Assembly (NCBI GenBank): GCA_963978545.1
Contig: OZ021724.1
Coordinates: 27,889,933 to 27,953,932, forward strand
Direction of reading: 5' to 3'
Source of the DNA: Linyphia triangularis
Lineage: Eukaryota > Arthropoda > Arachnida > Araneae > Linyphiidae
DNA: 64,000 bases
Part shown: in pieces, positions 47,201 through 56,892 of the stretch
Layout of the letters: each line of letters starts with the position of its first letter
How positions within the stretch are numbered: the first letter of the stretch is position 1
Notes under the pieces: generated by a model
Told to the model about the DNA's origin: nothing
The model's input: the letters and a program-made list of their open reading frames with translations, nothing else
Databases searched by the model: none
Position numbers and translations under genes: made by a program

Positions 47201-50200
47201 CGTTTTTGCCAATTTTTTAAAAAATATAGGATTTATAGGACATATAGGACGTCTGCGACCCCTGAGGCCAGCAAGCTGGCAAAAACAAAAGAAATAAAAG
47301 TTATAAACAAATTTAACATGTCAAACCCAAAAAGAAGCGAGTAAATTAGAAATGTAAGACTAAATGAAAGCCAAGATAATTAAAATATCGAAAGAGTTGC
47401 AAATCTAAACTGGCGAACATAATAAAAGTCAAACAAACAGCAGTGCACTTGGTAGGGCCTTCGCAAAAGAAAAAAGGGAAAGAAAGAAAAATGCTAGGCC
47501 CGGCTAGGGTATCTCGGGTTTGTCAAGCCCGTACTCACAAGGTGTGAGCCCCGAGGGGGCCACAGGGTTAAAACAGGACAAAGTGATGTTAGATGTTATC
47601 TATGTCCTGCTACTACCACCATCACCAAAATCTTTAGTCAAGGCCCGAGGGTGGTAAAAAACCGATTGCGTCACAAATTGGAATTTTAAAAGCAGAGGTG
47701 TTACTAATTACGCATTCTAGGAACGGCAAAAAAAGAGTAAGGGAGTTCTTTCTTCTTTTTTTTTTACATATAGTCCCCAAACCATTGCTTGAGGGTATTT
47801 CGCATGGGATGGGCAAGGGTTTCGAACAAGGCGACTAATAGATGAAATCCCGATAGAAGTTATACAGATGTGAACTAAGAGGACAAAAACAAACTAACCA
47901 AACTACACTTTGGACAGTGGCTGCATTGGGACTGGACTGAACACACTATGTGGTTCTACAATACTTTTTTTTTTTATTTCGAGTTAATTCCTCAAAATGT
48001 ATTTATTAGAAATGAACGTGCATTTATGCACTCACATCCTAACATCTTTTACTTATTTTGATTAAAACAATTTTATTATTTATTTAAAAAAAATTTGGCA
48101 ATACCAGAGTTTCAACAATGATCGGTTTACTGCTATTTTAACGCGATTGGATGAAGGCAAGTTAGTTTATTAGTATTCTGTATAAGCAACTTTTTAGTGA
48201 CAGTAACAGCCCAAACATGTGAAAGAATGCATTGTCATCGACATCGAATCTATCTACCAACTTTCAGTCAGCTTGGATGACGGCAAGGTGGGTTAATTAG
48301 ACGTCCGCAGACTTGCACTCTATCGACACTCACACAAAATCGAAGTTAATATAAAGAATTTAAAATACATCCTTTATTGAAACTTTAATGCCTCTAATAC
48401 GTACGTTATTGAAATATTCGATTTTTCTTAGATGCTATTTTATAATTTTAGGTGAAATGAAAATGAATAGCAAAAATTATAAATTTATGTGATTTCTATT
48501 TTATGACAGCAAAATACAAGTTGCTTTTTTCTAATTCTATTATATTTTGAATGTTTTTTTTTGCACAAAGCTATACAAAACCAACTCCCATCTCATGTTG
48601 AGTATATTTCTGTTCCCGAGAAATGAGTTCAGTATAAGCAGTTATGATGTATTTTAAAATCCAGGCACGTAGGATACTTAGTATTATGTTTATTTCAGTG
48701 AGAGAATGCGCACGATGTTTTTTAAAATAAAATTTTTATGTTGGCCTATAATATTTTAAAAATAAACAAAGTCAAATAAATGCCTTTAAGTATTTAATGA
48801 ATTAAAGTCTTTAGGTAAACTACTTTCAGGAAGGTCATTGTTTCATGGTGTAGTATTTACTATAGATTGTTAATGAATTACGAAATAATTTATCAAATAG
48901 TTTGTAATCTTGCAAGTGAAGCATTTTGCAGTTTACATGTTGAAGGATATCTTTATTTTTGGTTTTATGCATAAATATGAATTTATTTATGTATATTATT
49001 TTTGTTTTCATTACATAAAATTGTTCACCGAAAATAAACTTAGCGAATGAAATGGTGGTCTAATAACAAAAGAATAGTGAAATATGTATACATTTCTCAT
49101 TCTTAAATTATATTACTCTTTTTAGAAATACAACTAATAAATATTATATAACCTGCCTTGAAAATCATTGGCAGTAATGAAATTAATGAAGTAATAAAGT
49201 TGTTTTGTATTAAAATTAGAATTTGTGGCATGATCAAATTATACATTTTAGTTGAAATTAAAAGTGCGAAAATATAAACTTCTACTGTTTTTTCCAAACG
49301 TATGTAAATTTTTCTAAATTTTTAGAAGTACTCAGCCACTTGCGCTTGTTTATAAATCAAATGATATGATTGTTTTCATTAAATTAAAATTTATTTCAAA
49401 ATATTTAGAATCATCTTAAAAAACTAAAAACAACATATGCAGATGCACTTTCATTCAAAGAAACCACATTCTTATTTTATGATGTAGCACAATAATTAGT
49501 ACTTAGAGAAACATACTGCTTTTTTATTCAATAGGTTAGAAAACAATAAGTTCGTTGTGTCTCCTGTAAAACTTTAAAATTCTGACTTTAGATCTTTTCG
49601 GAATTCGAAACAGCGCTCTTCGTTTTCTACACTTGATTGTTAAGAGAGAGAGAGTTCAATATTATATCCTAGCAGTGCAAGGTGTCTCCCCTCAGTATTT
49701 ATTTTAGCACAATGGTGTATCGATAAGAAAGTGGAAATGGAATAGGGAAGGATGTTTTCACTGGGGGTGGTCCAGGGCGATAGGCAATTATCCTTTCTTC
49801 TCTTCTGAATAGGGTCAACTTGAAAACCAGCTTATGAGTGTGGGAGTACTTTTTCTGTTTGAGATTTCTTCCACGTTTGCAATTGAAGCTTTTCTTCAGT
49901 CAAAGGACTTTTTTTTATTTCTTTACATACTCAGAGGTGAACCATTCTCTAAAGCTATAGACCACAAAATTCCCCACGCCCCAACCCTTAATCAGTTTAT
50001 CAACTCCCCATAACAAGCCAGTAAGTGTCATCTGAAGGTTCAAAGATCCTCCCCTGTCCACGGAAACTGGAGGGAGAGTCCATTCTGCAGTGTGGCATTG
50101 AAATTCCTCCAGTCCCCTGTGGTAGTGGGTTTCAGTAGCTATTTTGAAGGGGTAGGATTCAGAGGGTTAAGATTCCAACTCAAAATTAATAAGTTTCAAC

Positions 50201-50534
50201 TTCAAAAGAGCATGCCCTAATGAGAATAAACTTTAGTAGCGCTTCAAGATTAATTAATAACTTAGAAGGATTTGCAGTAGACATGAAGCAATCCCATGCA
50301 GACAAATTAATAGTCAAGGCTTAATTTCTAAAAAGCTAAACTAATACTGCAAGCAACTTAACATGATTGTGTTAAGACTGAAATATTTGAAGTAACAACA
50401 GCGAAAATATAAACCCCTTTAACAACATAATCTGTAACAAATTAAATAATAATTTTGAAAAAAAAGTGTAAATACCTTTGAATTTTATCCGGCCTCCTTG
50501 GATCATTATTATTATTTACAACGGAAGTGGACAT
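35132..50534 (-). CDS. WDR83OS: PAT complex subunit Asterix (WDR83OS homologue), four coding exons
   Basis: Asterix is a small ER membrane protein that partners with CCDC47 in the PAT complex, which shields transmembrane segments of nascent multipass proteins. Four minus-strand exons (50534-50476, 38269-38158, 37266-37169, 35204-35132) join in phase to 113 codons plus TAG; the known human protein is about 106 residues. Family hallmarks seen: DPRRPDK near residues 11-17, the RYK start of the core at 20-22, DDPIPDYMN at 35-43, [12 protein letters not shown] at 58-69, ISFANSR at 71-77, DDTKQ at 80-84 and the [10 protein letters not shown] tail at 99-108. Three hydrophobic stretches (about 41-56, 60-76, 86-102) fit the three membrane segments. 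All introns are GT-AG. The start is the only in-frame ATG ahead of the conserved DPRRP block. Oddity: the usual PMTPPW end is replaced by a four-residue-longer LPGFS ending. Intron 1 is very long and packed with transposons. Identification is very secure. Confidence 0.95.
35205..37168 (-). other. Asterix intron 3
   Basis: A 1,964-bp GT-AG intron, strongly AT-rich, with a 25-base poly-T tract near 36120 and a short imperfect tandem duplication of about 33 bp (gacattttt...cttataag) at 36588-36655. No coding sequence seen. Confidence 0.85.
37169..37266 (-). CDS. WDR83OS: Asterix coding exon 3
   Basis: Acceptor ctatttatag, donor gtaagtaa. It encodes residues 58-89, including [12 protein letters not shown] and [12 protein letters not shown], the most conserved part of the family. 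It is 98 nt and ends after two bases of the Met-90 codon. Confidence 0.95.
37267..38157 (-). other. Asterix intron 2
   Basis: An 891-bp GT-AG intron. AT-rich with two long poly-T tracts near 37715 and 37770. No other feature seen. Confidence 0.85.
38158..38269 (-). CDS. WDR83OS: Asterix coding exon 2
   Basis: Acceptor atatttcag, donor gtaagaat. It begins with the last base of the Arg-20 codon and encodes residues 21-57, including [13 protein letters not shown] and the first membrane segment ending GLMMK. It is 112 nt and ends in phase 0. Confidence 0.94.
38567..38660. repeat. Single hAT-like terminus
   Basis: ctagggttcccactcaaatcat followed by caatgacttttcaggacc has the look of one end of a common hAT-type short element. 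I found no matching opposite end, so it is a fragment at best. Confidence 0.3.
39249..39660. repeat. 30-bp minisatellite, about 13 copies
   Basis: The unit agtgttatttttacatttat plus attgaagaat repeats with 30-31-bp period and scattered substitutions. A 90-codon open frame (39309-39581) is only the repeat translated. It lies between exon 2 of Asterix and the 3' end of the LINE. Confidence 0.93.
39928..41428 (-). pseudogene. LINE ORF2, RNase H domain and C-terminal Cys/His motif
   Basis: After the end of the RT thumb ([20 protein letters not shown]), the RNase H domain shows its four acidic residues in order: [32 protein letters not shown] and NELADQAAK. The downstream part [20 protein letters not shown] with [18 protein letters not shown] is the usual C-terminal Cys/His module. 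One frameshift near 40215 separates the two. This part is well preserved relative to the RT. Confidence 0.88.
41429..42013 (-). mobile_element. Solo LTR inserted in the LINE (585 bp)
   Basis: On the minus strand it begins TGTAGCGGCACTACA and ends TATTAACTACA, i.e. TG...CA, and the 4-bp duplication GATG (plus strand, 41425-41428 and 42014-42017) flanks it. LINE coding text stops at one edge ([11 protein letters not shown]) and resumes at the other ([16 protein letters not shown]). A TATA-like tgtatataaac is present. The superfamily is not certain; it differs from the LTR at 25573. Confidence 0.85.
42014..43820 (-). pseudogene. LINE ORF2, linker and reverse transcriptase, duplicated and shifted
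   Basis: From 43820: SDHFPL, a basic linker ([19 protein letters not shown]), then RT text TAPGPDGIS. After frame breaks, [29 protein letters not shown] and [10 protein letters not shown] mark the RT core. Motif A reads [11 protein letters not shown] where the family norm is FFDLEKAYD, so its catalytic Asp is gone, in both copies of the internal duplication. The metal-binding YVDD box is intact. The domain is non-functional. Confidence 0.85.
42251..42724. repeat. 239-bp tandem duplication inside the LINE reverse transcriptase
   Basis: The block starting cgcaaaaagagtaacgctg at 42251 recurs at 42490, each about 235 bp and ending gaaaccaaatggttt. Only a handful of substitutions separate them (for example ccctaaag/cactaaag, gcaatc/gcgatc). 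The 239-bp period is not a multiple of three, so it also shifts the frame. Confidence 0.92.
43804..44424 (-). pseudogene. LINE ORF2, APE-type endonuclease domain
   Basis: The protein starts [16 protein letters not shown]. Catalytic landmarks are visible: Asn in WNCHG, Glu in LQETLL, Asp/Asn in [13 protein letters not shown], and Asp in HAIDLALCS. The terminal SDHFPL motif falls in the next frame (43820 onward), so a single-base shift near 43810-43825 breaks the gene. In active relatives this domain nicks the target DNA for reverse transcription. Confidence 0.88.
44428..45643 (-). pseudogene. LINE ORF1, gag-like nucleic-acid-binding protein, frameshifted
   Basis: It begins [17 protein letters not shown] at 45643. 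Conserved LINE gag text ([19 protein letters not shown], then [18 protein letters not shown]) gives a CX2CX4HX4C zinc knuckle and a CX2CX3HX6C knuckle. The middle one ([14 protein letters not shown]) has lost its second Cys and its His. A frameshift in a homopolymer near 45460-45480 and another near 44720 divide the frame. The protein would coat the LINE RNA; it is not expected to work now. Confidence 0.85.
45650..46030 (-). other. LINE 5' UTR, part adjoining ORF1
   Basis: GC-rich, CpG-containing and not coding. It is interrupted at 46030 by the hAT-like element and continues after 47264. A block of paired G/C words on the far side (47500-47570: tcgggtttgtcaagcccg, ctcacaaggtgtgag) can form hairpins. 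Confidence 0.65.
46031..47264. mobile_element. hAT-like DNA element inserted in the LINE 5' UTR (1,234 bp)
   Basis: Ends are CAGGGGTC and GACCCCTG, flanked by AGGCCA on both sides (46025-46030, 47265-47270). Near both ends the word ATATAGGAC recurs many times in direct and variant form, like an array of transposase-binding sites. Two minus-strand open frames (46361-46621, 46581-46781) show no domain I recognise and may be pieces of a lost gene. The 6-bp duplication is shorter than the usual 8 for hAT, so the superfamily is tentative. Confidence 0.7.
47265..47950 (-). other. LINE 5' UTR, outer part
   Basis: It continues the LINE beyond the inserted element: cggctagggtatctcgggtttgtc and the gtgagccccgagggggcc block are GC-rich in an AT-rich intron. 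The exact 5' end is not visible; GC content drops after about 47950. Confidence 0.5.
50476..50534 (-). CDS. WDR83OS: Asterix coding exon 1
   Basis: It encodes [19 protein letters not shown] plus the first two bases of the Arg-20 codon. It ends AAAG followed by the donor gtatttac. A run of four Asn codons replaces the variable N-terminus seen in relatives. Just upstream, tttaatatcag precedes the ATG by about ten bases and could be a 3' splice site, so a separate untranslated first exon is possible. Confidence 0.92.
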
Positions 50535-50790
50535 AGTTCCACTCTGATATTAAAACAGTAATTAAATTAAGGAAATTGAATGAGGAATTACGTATCCTCT
50601 ATCGAGTATCGACGACGACGATCCCAATTCGCGATCCTAGATCCTATCGCTATCCTGCCTGTTCCATATTTGCGGTGGTGGTGGTGGCTCCACAAAGGCC
50701 ATCGTGGAAGCACTATGGGCAGTTTAAAAAGGAAATTAAAGAATTTAGAGGTGCTCTACCAACAGTAGAACAGGCTAAGATTTAAACATC
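50535..50790 (-). promoter_or_regulatory. Putative Asterix 5' UTR / promoter region
   Basis: The 250 bp upstream of the Asterix ATG are GC-richer than their surroundings and include a CGACGACG run and a CCACCACCACCACC stretch read on the minus strand. This is where a housekeeping promoter would be expected, but no TATA box or other decisive element is visible. The transcription start is not determined. Confidence 0.4.
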
Positions 50791-51627
50791 ATAAGAAGAG
50801 CAAGAAAAATTCAAGATTTAAAGAAAAGCTTCGAGAATTTCAGACGGACAAATCTTCAAAGGGCTAATTAACCCACTTGAGATCATTCTAATCAAGTAAT
50901 AGCTTGAAAAGTTTTTATTGAAGATTCGGAATTTTTAACTTAGTGGCCCTCATCCAATTAAATTGAACCTTGGCAGATAGACCAGTTGTCAATGACAATG
51001 CATTACATCAAGCTTTGGAGACAAAAAAGTTTTTAATCAATGGTACGGATCAAGAGGGTTTTTTTTTTTTTTTTTTTTTGTTCCTAGTAAGAATCATCAT
51101 TCCCTGTACCATGACTGCTATGTTACAGTCTTCCAGTTCAGTGCATTTAGAAACAACTTCATATAAAACCTTGAAATTTGGTGAGTAGGTACGAAAATAA
51201 TCACTTCAGGAAATGACAGAAATTAAAAACTCGAAAATAGCGCCTAATATATTTTATTTTTTATTTGAAATCCTTTCGTCAATGTATATGCAGTAGTGGC
51301 TCCACCTGGCTATGTCTTTTACTATTTTAATTTTCATTTATAATGTAAAAAGATTAAAGATTAAATGAGAGCAATTTATGTCATTCCATTAGGTGATATC
51401 TTTTTTTTTTTTTTTTTTTTTTCTACCTATCTCACTAAATTTTAAAATTTTATAGAAATTAGTTTCTAAATGCGCTGGGCTTGAAGATTGCAACGTAGCG
51501 GGTTTAAGGAATGAACCTTACAGGGAATTCCTCTTCTCTTAGATAAATATAGCCGCTGTTCATAAAAGTTGGCAATGCATAAAAAGATTTTTATTAAAAA
51601 CTTTGTTTTTATGGGTGGGTTTGTATA
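50791..51627. other. Unassigned intergenic stretch
   Basis: AT-rich with poly-T runs near 51060-51079 and 51402-51422. No supported feature. Confidence 0.5.
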
Positions 51628-54207
51628 AGGGTGGTTCAAAAATATATGGTAATTTTTTATTTATTTTTTTAGCCTGAGATCAGGGCCCACCCCCTCATTT
51701 TTTTACATCTAAACATACAAATGTTCTAACAAAATTTCAAAATCCCACTCCAATTAAAAGATGGCGCTCTCAATGAGCAGTAAAATTTTGTGGGGTTTTT
51801 TATGGGGGGGGGGGAGTATTTGTAGTGGATTTGCCAATAAGTATAATTGAAAGCAATTTTCTCAAAAGGTTTTTATTTATGCAATAATTTAAAATGTCAT
51901 AAATTAGTAAAAGTGTATGAAGTAATTAAATACTAGAAGGCTCCGTCCCCTGCTCACTAACGCTCGTCATTCCCCCGTACTATTTATTAAACATTTGAAA
52001 TTCTAATAATATTGCACATATAAATTAGGGGGTATAAAATCATGAAAAACATTCAAAATAATTTATTAGTAACCTTAAATACTATATTACTAAGTAATGT
52101 GGTGTTGTGTGTGGGGACATTTTTTTTGTATACTGAATATTGTCGATCGGAAAATACGTAATTGGAATTGGAAAATACATTTTCAAATGACACTCAATCT
52201 CCTAGTAAGAACAATTAATTGAAATTAAAGGACCTTCCTTCAAAGGACATCTTGATTGTAAGAATCGGTTGAGCAGTTTAGGAGTAGTGACAAATTTACG
52301 TCTTGCCTAGTAAATATACAGATATAGATTTATAAATATATATTTCCTTTTCTGAAAGACAATCAAGCATAGGTCATTTGGTTGTCTCTCTATATATTGT
52401 TTTTCAGTGTTCTTCAAAAAATTAGAAAAGAAAGTGCTTATCAACCGCCTTATCATGTGTAAATAAATTATTAAATTCTTGTATTAGCTGTACGCCTCTT
52501 TCAGCAGTATTGCTTTCCACTCTAAGTTCTTTAACTTTGTTCTCACTTGTGTAAGGGATATTATTCTCTCATACTTCAATTGAAATTGATACAAAAGAGT
52601 CACTATTATTCAAATGAGATAAAATATCAAGAGTTATTTTTGTCACAAAATCACCAAGACTAACATCTTTCAGCCTTTTTAATAGCTCGTGCCCTGCTCT
52701 TATAATTTTGGAATCTTTTGGTGCAATACTTTTTAAAATTTCTCTTGCTGTAATTCCATTTTTAATCTGTGTTGTTAATTCATGGATATGGCCAAACCAA
52801 ACAATTAATTTAAAAGATGTCATATGAGATTTTTTAAAACTTTTCTAGCTGCAATTCCAAATTTACAATCTATTATCAACAGGAATTGCAATTTTCCACA
52901 AGTTCAGGTCACTTCCAGAATTTTCAGAAGCAAATAGGGCTTCTATCCAAATTTTACTATACAAAAGATCACCAAGCTGCACCAATTGCTGGATTCATTT
53001 CTTTCTTTATTAGCATTATGCATTTCTATTCTTTATTAGTTACACGGAAAATCTCTTGCTGATCTTTGAACAAAAAGATTTTAAAATACGTAGGATTTTA
53101 GCCATCCTCTGTGAATGATGAATTGATGAAACTGCTCTCAAACTAATTTTCTCTGGTATATTGCCCAAAACTATTACTGTCAACTCGATTGCTTCTGTAT
53201 AATCATTTCTAATTTTCATAGATTTATCCACAGATGAGAGAAAGGCTACAGTTGAAACTTTAAACTTTTTAACGTCTTTTTTTTCAACTCCAAACCCTGA
53301 AAGTTTATTGGTGCAATTCTTTTTCAAATGGTTTTAGGTCTGTTGAAGAGGGAAACCTCTGTGAAATAAGAGGGTCCATAGCACAACTAACTTTACCAAT
53401 ATTAATTCCATGACATGGTGCCGGCAAGCTAGCCACAATAGTTCACGTCCAATTTTTTTCTCCAAATTAATGCATGCCTCTTATACACGACCAGTAGTTA
53501 CACTCGTAGTATCAAAACTTAAAAGTCTGAATTTTATTCTTAACTTCCCATAGCCTTATTAACATGAAAACAGTTTTCGAAGTATTTTTTGCTGTCCTTC
53601 CACCACTCAATTTAGGGACATTAAGAAGTTTTTCGTTACCATCTCTCGAAACATATTCAGGTAAACGTTCAGTCTTCAATAATTCAAAAGATTTTGGCAG
53701 GGGATAGTCATCTCAATGGAAGACTGTAGGACAGTCAGGTTTTAATTTACTCATTGCTGACTCAGCATATTCTTTTCTGGCTTTTTTTCTTGATTTTTGG
53801 CCCCTCTTGGAAGAAGAAGCGTTCGTAGATCATGTCTCAAAGCTGCTACTACTGGAACTATCAAACGAAGTGCTTCACAATCGGATATTTTGTTAACGGT
53901 GCTTTTATAATGTTGATGTTTCCAGGTACAGTATATAAAAGAATTATTGTCAAACTAAATTACATGTATTAAACAACTATAAATTAAAGGAAAAAAAAAT
54001 ATAGACATATTATCAGCATAAAACTCGAAAATTATGTGAAATTACATAAAAGTGTAAAAATGAATGGTCATTGACCACCGCACTTTCTTGTAGGAGTAGG
54101 AAGCTAAAATTTTAGGAGAGTAATACTATGGGTAAATGTAAAAAAATTAGAGAGTGTCTTGGTCTTTAGCAATTTTTTTTCTTTTTTTTTTTCTTTTGAA
54201 CCACCCT
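51628..54207 (-). mobile_element. DNA transposon with 14-bp inverted ends (2,580 bp), class not resolved
   Basis: AGGGTGGTTCAAAA at 51628-51641 is matched by TTTTGAACCACCCT at 54194-54207. Between them lies a broken transposase-like gene on the minus strand. No clear target duplication is seen at the borders (left flank tttgtata, right flank agtctaat). Confidence 0.65.
52470..53910 (-). pseudogene. Transposase-like gene remnant, multiply interrupted
   Basis: Pieces in order on the minus strand: DCEALRLIVPVVAALRHDLR near 53895-53820, KPDCPTVFH and YPLPKSFELLKTERLPEYV around 53760-53650, GRELLWLACRHHVMELIL near 53450-53395, and NDYTEAIELTVIVLGNIPEK with the HHSQRMAKILRILK block to 53040. The LACRHHV and H.ARWMAK.xY-type blocks resemble a transposon-derived gene family of invertebrates I recognise but cannot name. 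A further frame at 52823-52569 may be its C-terminal part. Many stops and shifts are present. Confidence 0.6.
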
Positions 54208-54429
54208 AGTCTAATATGCAGGACTGCTTGCGTTTGACACACTTGCAGGAGAGGGACCCACCCTAATCCCTTCTGTAAAAATAATAACCCAATAGCCTGT
54301 CTTTGAGTAAAAAAATCAACCAAATTAAATTTGTGCTCGAACCGGACTTATCGAGGCTGAAACGCCTTATTCCTTCGTTGAGACAAAATTTTAATTTAGA
54401 AATTAAGAATAAAAATTTATGTTTTTGAC

Positions 54430-54580
54430 TAAGACTTATTTTGTAAATTATAAAATAGGAATTATTTTGTAAATTTTAAAATAAGAATTATTTTGTAAAT
54501 TATAAAATAAGAATAATTTTGTAAATTATAAAATAAGAATTATTTTGTAAATTAAAAAAGTAAGAATTTATGTTTTTAAA
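54430..54580. repeat. 27-bp tandem repeat, about five copies
   Basis: The unit aagaattattttgtaaatta plus taaaat repeats with minor changes, then degrades into poly-A-like DNA. Confidence 0.88.
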
Positions 54581-54844
54581 TAAGAATTTTTTGCTAATTA
54601 TTTTTTCTGAATAATCCTAAACATTTTAAAATTTTAATTTAATAAAAGTATCAAAATTGTTTTTTAAAAATAGTTCAATTAGTTCTTTGCTGTTGAATAA
54701 CCAACCGTAACATGAACCAGTTATGGAAAAATTGAAAAAATTGAGAACTGTTTGTTCGTATGTTAATAAAACGAAAGTCTCTCTCTCTCTGTGTATGGTC
54801 TGCGCGGTTTTTTGTCCTTTTAATTGTGCCGTTCCTTAATTTCT

Positions 54845-55790
54845 GCATCAAAACTTCACTCTATTTAAAAAATAAATTTACCAAATGGCAACATATTCCT
54901 CTAGTAACTTTTTGAGCTAATAGTTTGCGGAAAGTTTAAAAAAAAATAAAAAATTTAATCAGTTTTGATCCAGATACAATTCTATGGCCGTTCTATTATA
55001 ATTCCTACTCAATGGCAAATATTCCTCTAGTAATCTTTTGAGTTAAAATTTGCTAAGTGACAAAATCATTAAATTTCAAAGTCATTATATGAAATTTTTA
55101 ATTAAAAAAAAAATAATAATAATTGCAGCAGGACTCTACAATTTGACATATGGCATATATGACAATATATGACTTCTCACACAAATTCTCAAAAATCTGC
55201 TGTGATTTGTTTCTTAAATTTCTTAAGGTTCTGTAAGTTGATGGAATTTCAGTTATTAAAAACATTCTTTACAAATTAAAGCGTGTAAGACACTATTTTA
55301 ACTTTTACAATTTCAAAATTTTGAGTTCCAAAATATTAGTTTTTACATTGAATGATGTTAAGAAGTGCCAATAAGTTTTTCAAGTGCAAAATGTTTTTGA
55401 AATTTTAAAATTAAAAAATTCTTTGAATATCAATATCGTTAACTTATAACCATTTTTGACCTAAATCCAATTCAAATATAATTTCTGCACAAAACTTCAC
55501 AATATCTAAGTATTAAATTTGCAAATGGTAATATATTCCTGTAATAAGTTTTTGAATTAAAATTCGCCTAACTTTGCTTAAAATTGTTAAAAAATTTAAA
55601 TTTTATCAATTTTGACCAAGATTCAATTTCATGGCCGTTCTATAAATTCGACTCAAAACTTCACTATATATAAGTATCAAAATTTGCCAAATGACTTTGT
55701 ATTCCTGCTATGACTTTTTGAGTTAAAATTCCCCAAACTTGCTTAGAATTTTTTTATAAATTGTTACAATTTGACCAAAAACACTTTTAG
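54845..55790. repeat. Diverged repeats of about 170 bp
   Basis: The ordered words aaaacttcac(t/a)...ta, caaatgg...tattcct, ttttgagttaaaatt and atggccgttctat recur near 54850, 55490 and 55660, with a partial copy near 55005. The last two are about 170 bp apart. Units are strongly diverged. Confidence 0.7.
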
Positions 55791-56892
55791 AAATTATTTC
55801 ATTCCATTAAAAATAATTCCTCGGGAAATTCTCAAAAATATTAATCATAAGAACCCGATAGTCGTGTTGCCTCTCACCTACTTGAATATGCCAGCCAGTA
55901 GAGAACCTGGATATAGATAAATAGGGAGAGTGATGACGACAATTTCGACGACGTAGTCGGTCGCAGTTAACAGCCTGTCTGAAGCGAATTTCCGTTTTCG
56001 CCCCATTAGAAATGCATGGAAATTGGAGTAAGCTGGTTTTAAATCGAAATTATCACACATTTAAAAGTAGGTAAGTACTATTTTTTATTAATATATTTCA
56101 ATGTAGAAATGTCTAATGAATGATTATATATTGTGATATTTTTGTATATATGTAGCATTTCTTTGAATAGGAAACGTTTATCTCATACATCGCATGTTTT
56201 GCGAACTTTGACTCATATTGGGGACGCAAATAGAGCCACAAACCACGTGGATTAATCATTCCAGCAAATGCGTTCAGTTAGCTTTAAATTCCATATCCTA
56301 ACTGGTGAAGTTAATGTTTAGATTGGGATTTTTAAGTTTTTATAATTCAGGTTTTTTATTTATTACAGCATTTTATAAAGATAGAAAACCTGATAAATTA
56401 TCTTTTGAACTCTTGTCTGTTTCTTTTGTATTAAAGTGGATTTGACTGATTTAATACTAACTAAATATATATTTTATATAGTATTAAGTTAATTGCCATG
56501 TATAAGATACTGCTCTTAGGTTAAAATTTGGTTCGGCAAACTCTTCAGTCAGTATAGAAATTCCTTGATGTTTCAGAGTATTTAATAAGTAAAGTGTTTT
56601 ATGTAAAAAATATAATATCTTTGATTTTGTATTACTAATAAAAAAAAAGTCGATGACAGTGCATTATGCTATGGTTTAGACCTGATTCCAAAATATTTAA
56701 CAGTATAATCTGATGAAAAGTTAATTTTTAATAAACTTGGAAACTATATATAATTTTCAGGTTTCAAGTTGAAATTATATTTTTTCAAAATTATATTAGG
56801 TTATAACCGAAAATGCTAACAAAAGCACTGCAACTTAGCAGGTAATAAGATAGTTATATGCTATCCAGTAATATTTGTATTTAGTTTTAAAA
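55791..56892. other. Unassigned intergenic stretch
   Basis: Includes a CpG-containing patch at 55855-56060 with a 60-codon minus-strand frame of no known family; the rest is AT-rich. Confidence 0.5.

Larger units (their letters stand above)
39736..47950 (-). mobile_element. Non-LTR retrotransposon (LINE, I-group-like, with RNase H), nested and broken
   Basis: On the minus strand: a GC-rich 5' UTR (about 47950-45650), a gag-like ORF1 with zinc knuckles, and ORF2 with APE endonuclease, reverse transcriptase, RNase H and a C-terminal cysteine/histidine motif. A 3' UTR follows, ending in a CCAACCAACC tail at about 39736. APE plus RT plus RNase H places it in the I-like group. It lies in the same orientation as the host Asterix gene, inside intron 1. 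A solo LTR (41429-42013), a hAT-like element (46031-47264) and a 239-bp internal duplication interrupt it. The 5' border is approximate. Confidence 0.9.
38270..50475 (-). other. Asterix intron 1 (12.2 kb, repeat-filled)
   Basis: Bounded by the donor gtatttac after exon 1 and the acceptor atatttcag before exon 2. It holds, from low to high coordinates, a single hAT-like terminus near 38567, three spaced copies of an 11-mer (38781-39181), a 30-bp minisatellite, and a nested LINE cluster. The rest, about 47965-50475, is AT-rich without recognised elements except a GC-richer stretch at 49560-50180 that I cannot classify. Confidence 0.88.

Noticed and set aside
50576..50785. Plus-strand frames opposite the Asterix promoter
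   Set aside because: No recognisable domain, two overlapping frames of equal length, and the region is better explained as the 5' flank of Asterix.
55878..56060. 60-codon minus-strand frame with a hydrophobic stretch
   Set aside because: Short, no family recognised, no splice or start context beyond chance.
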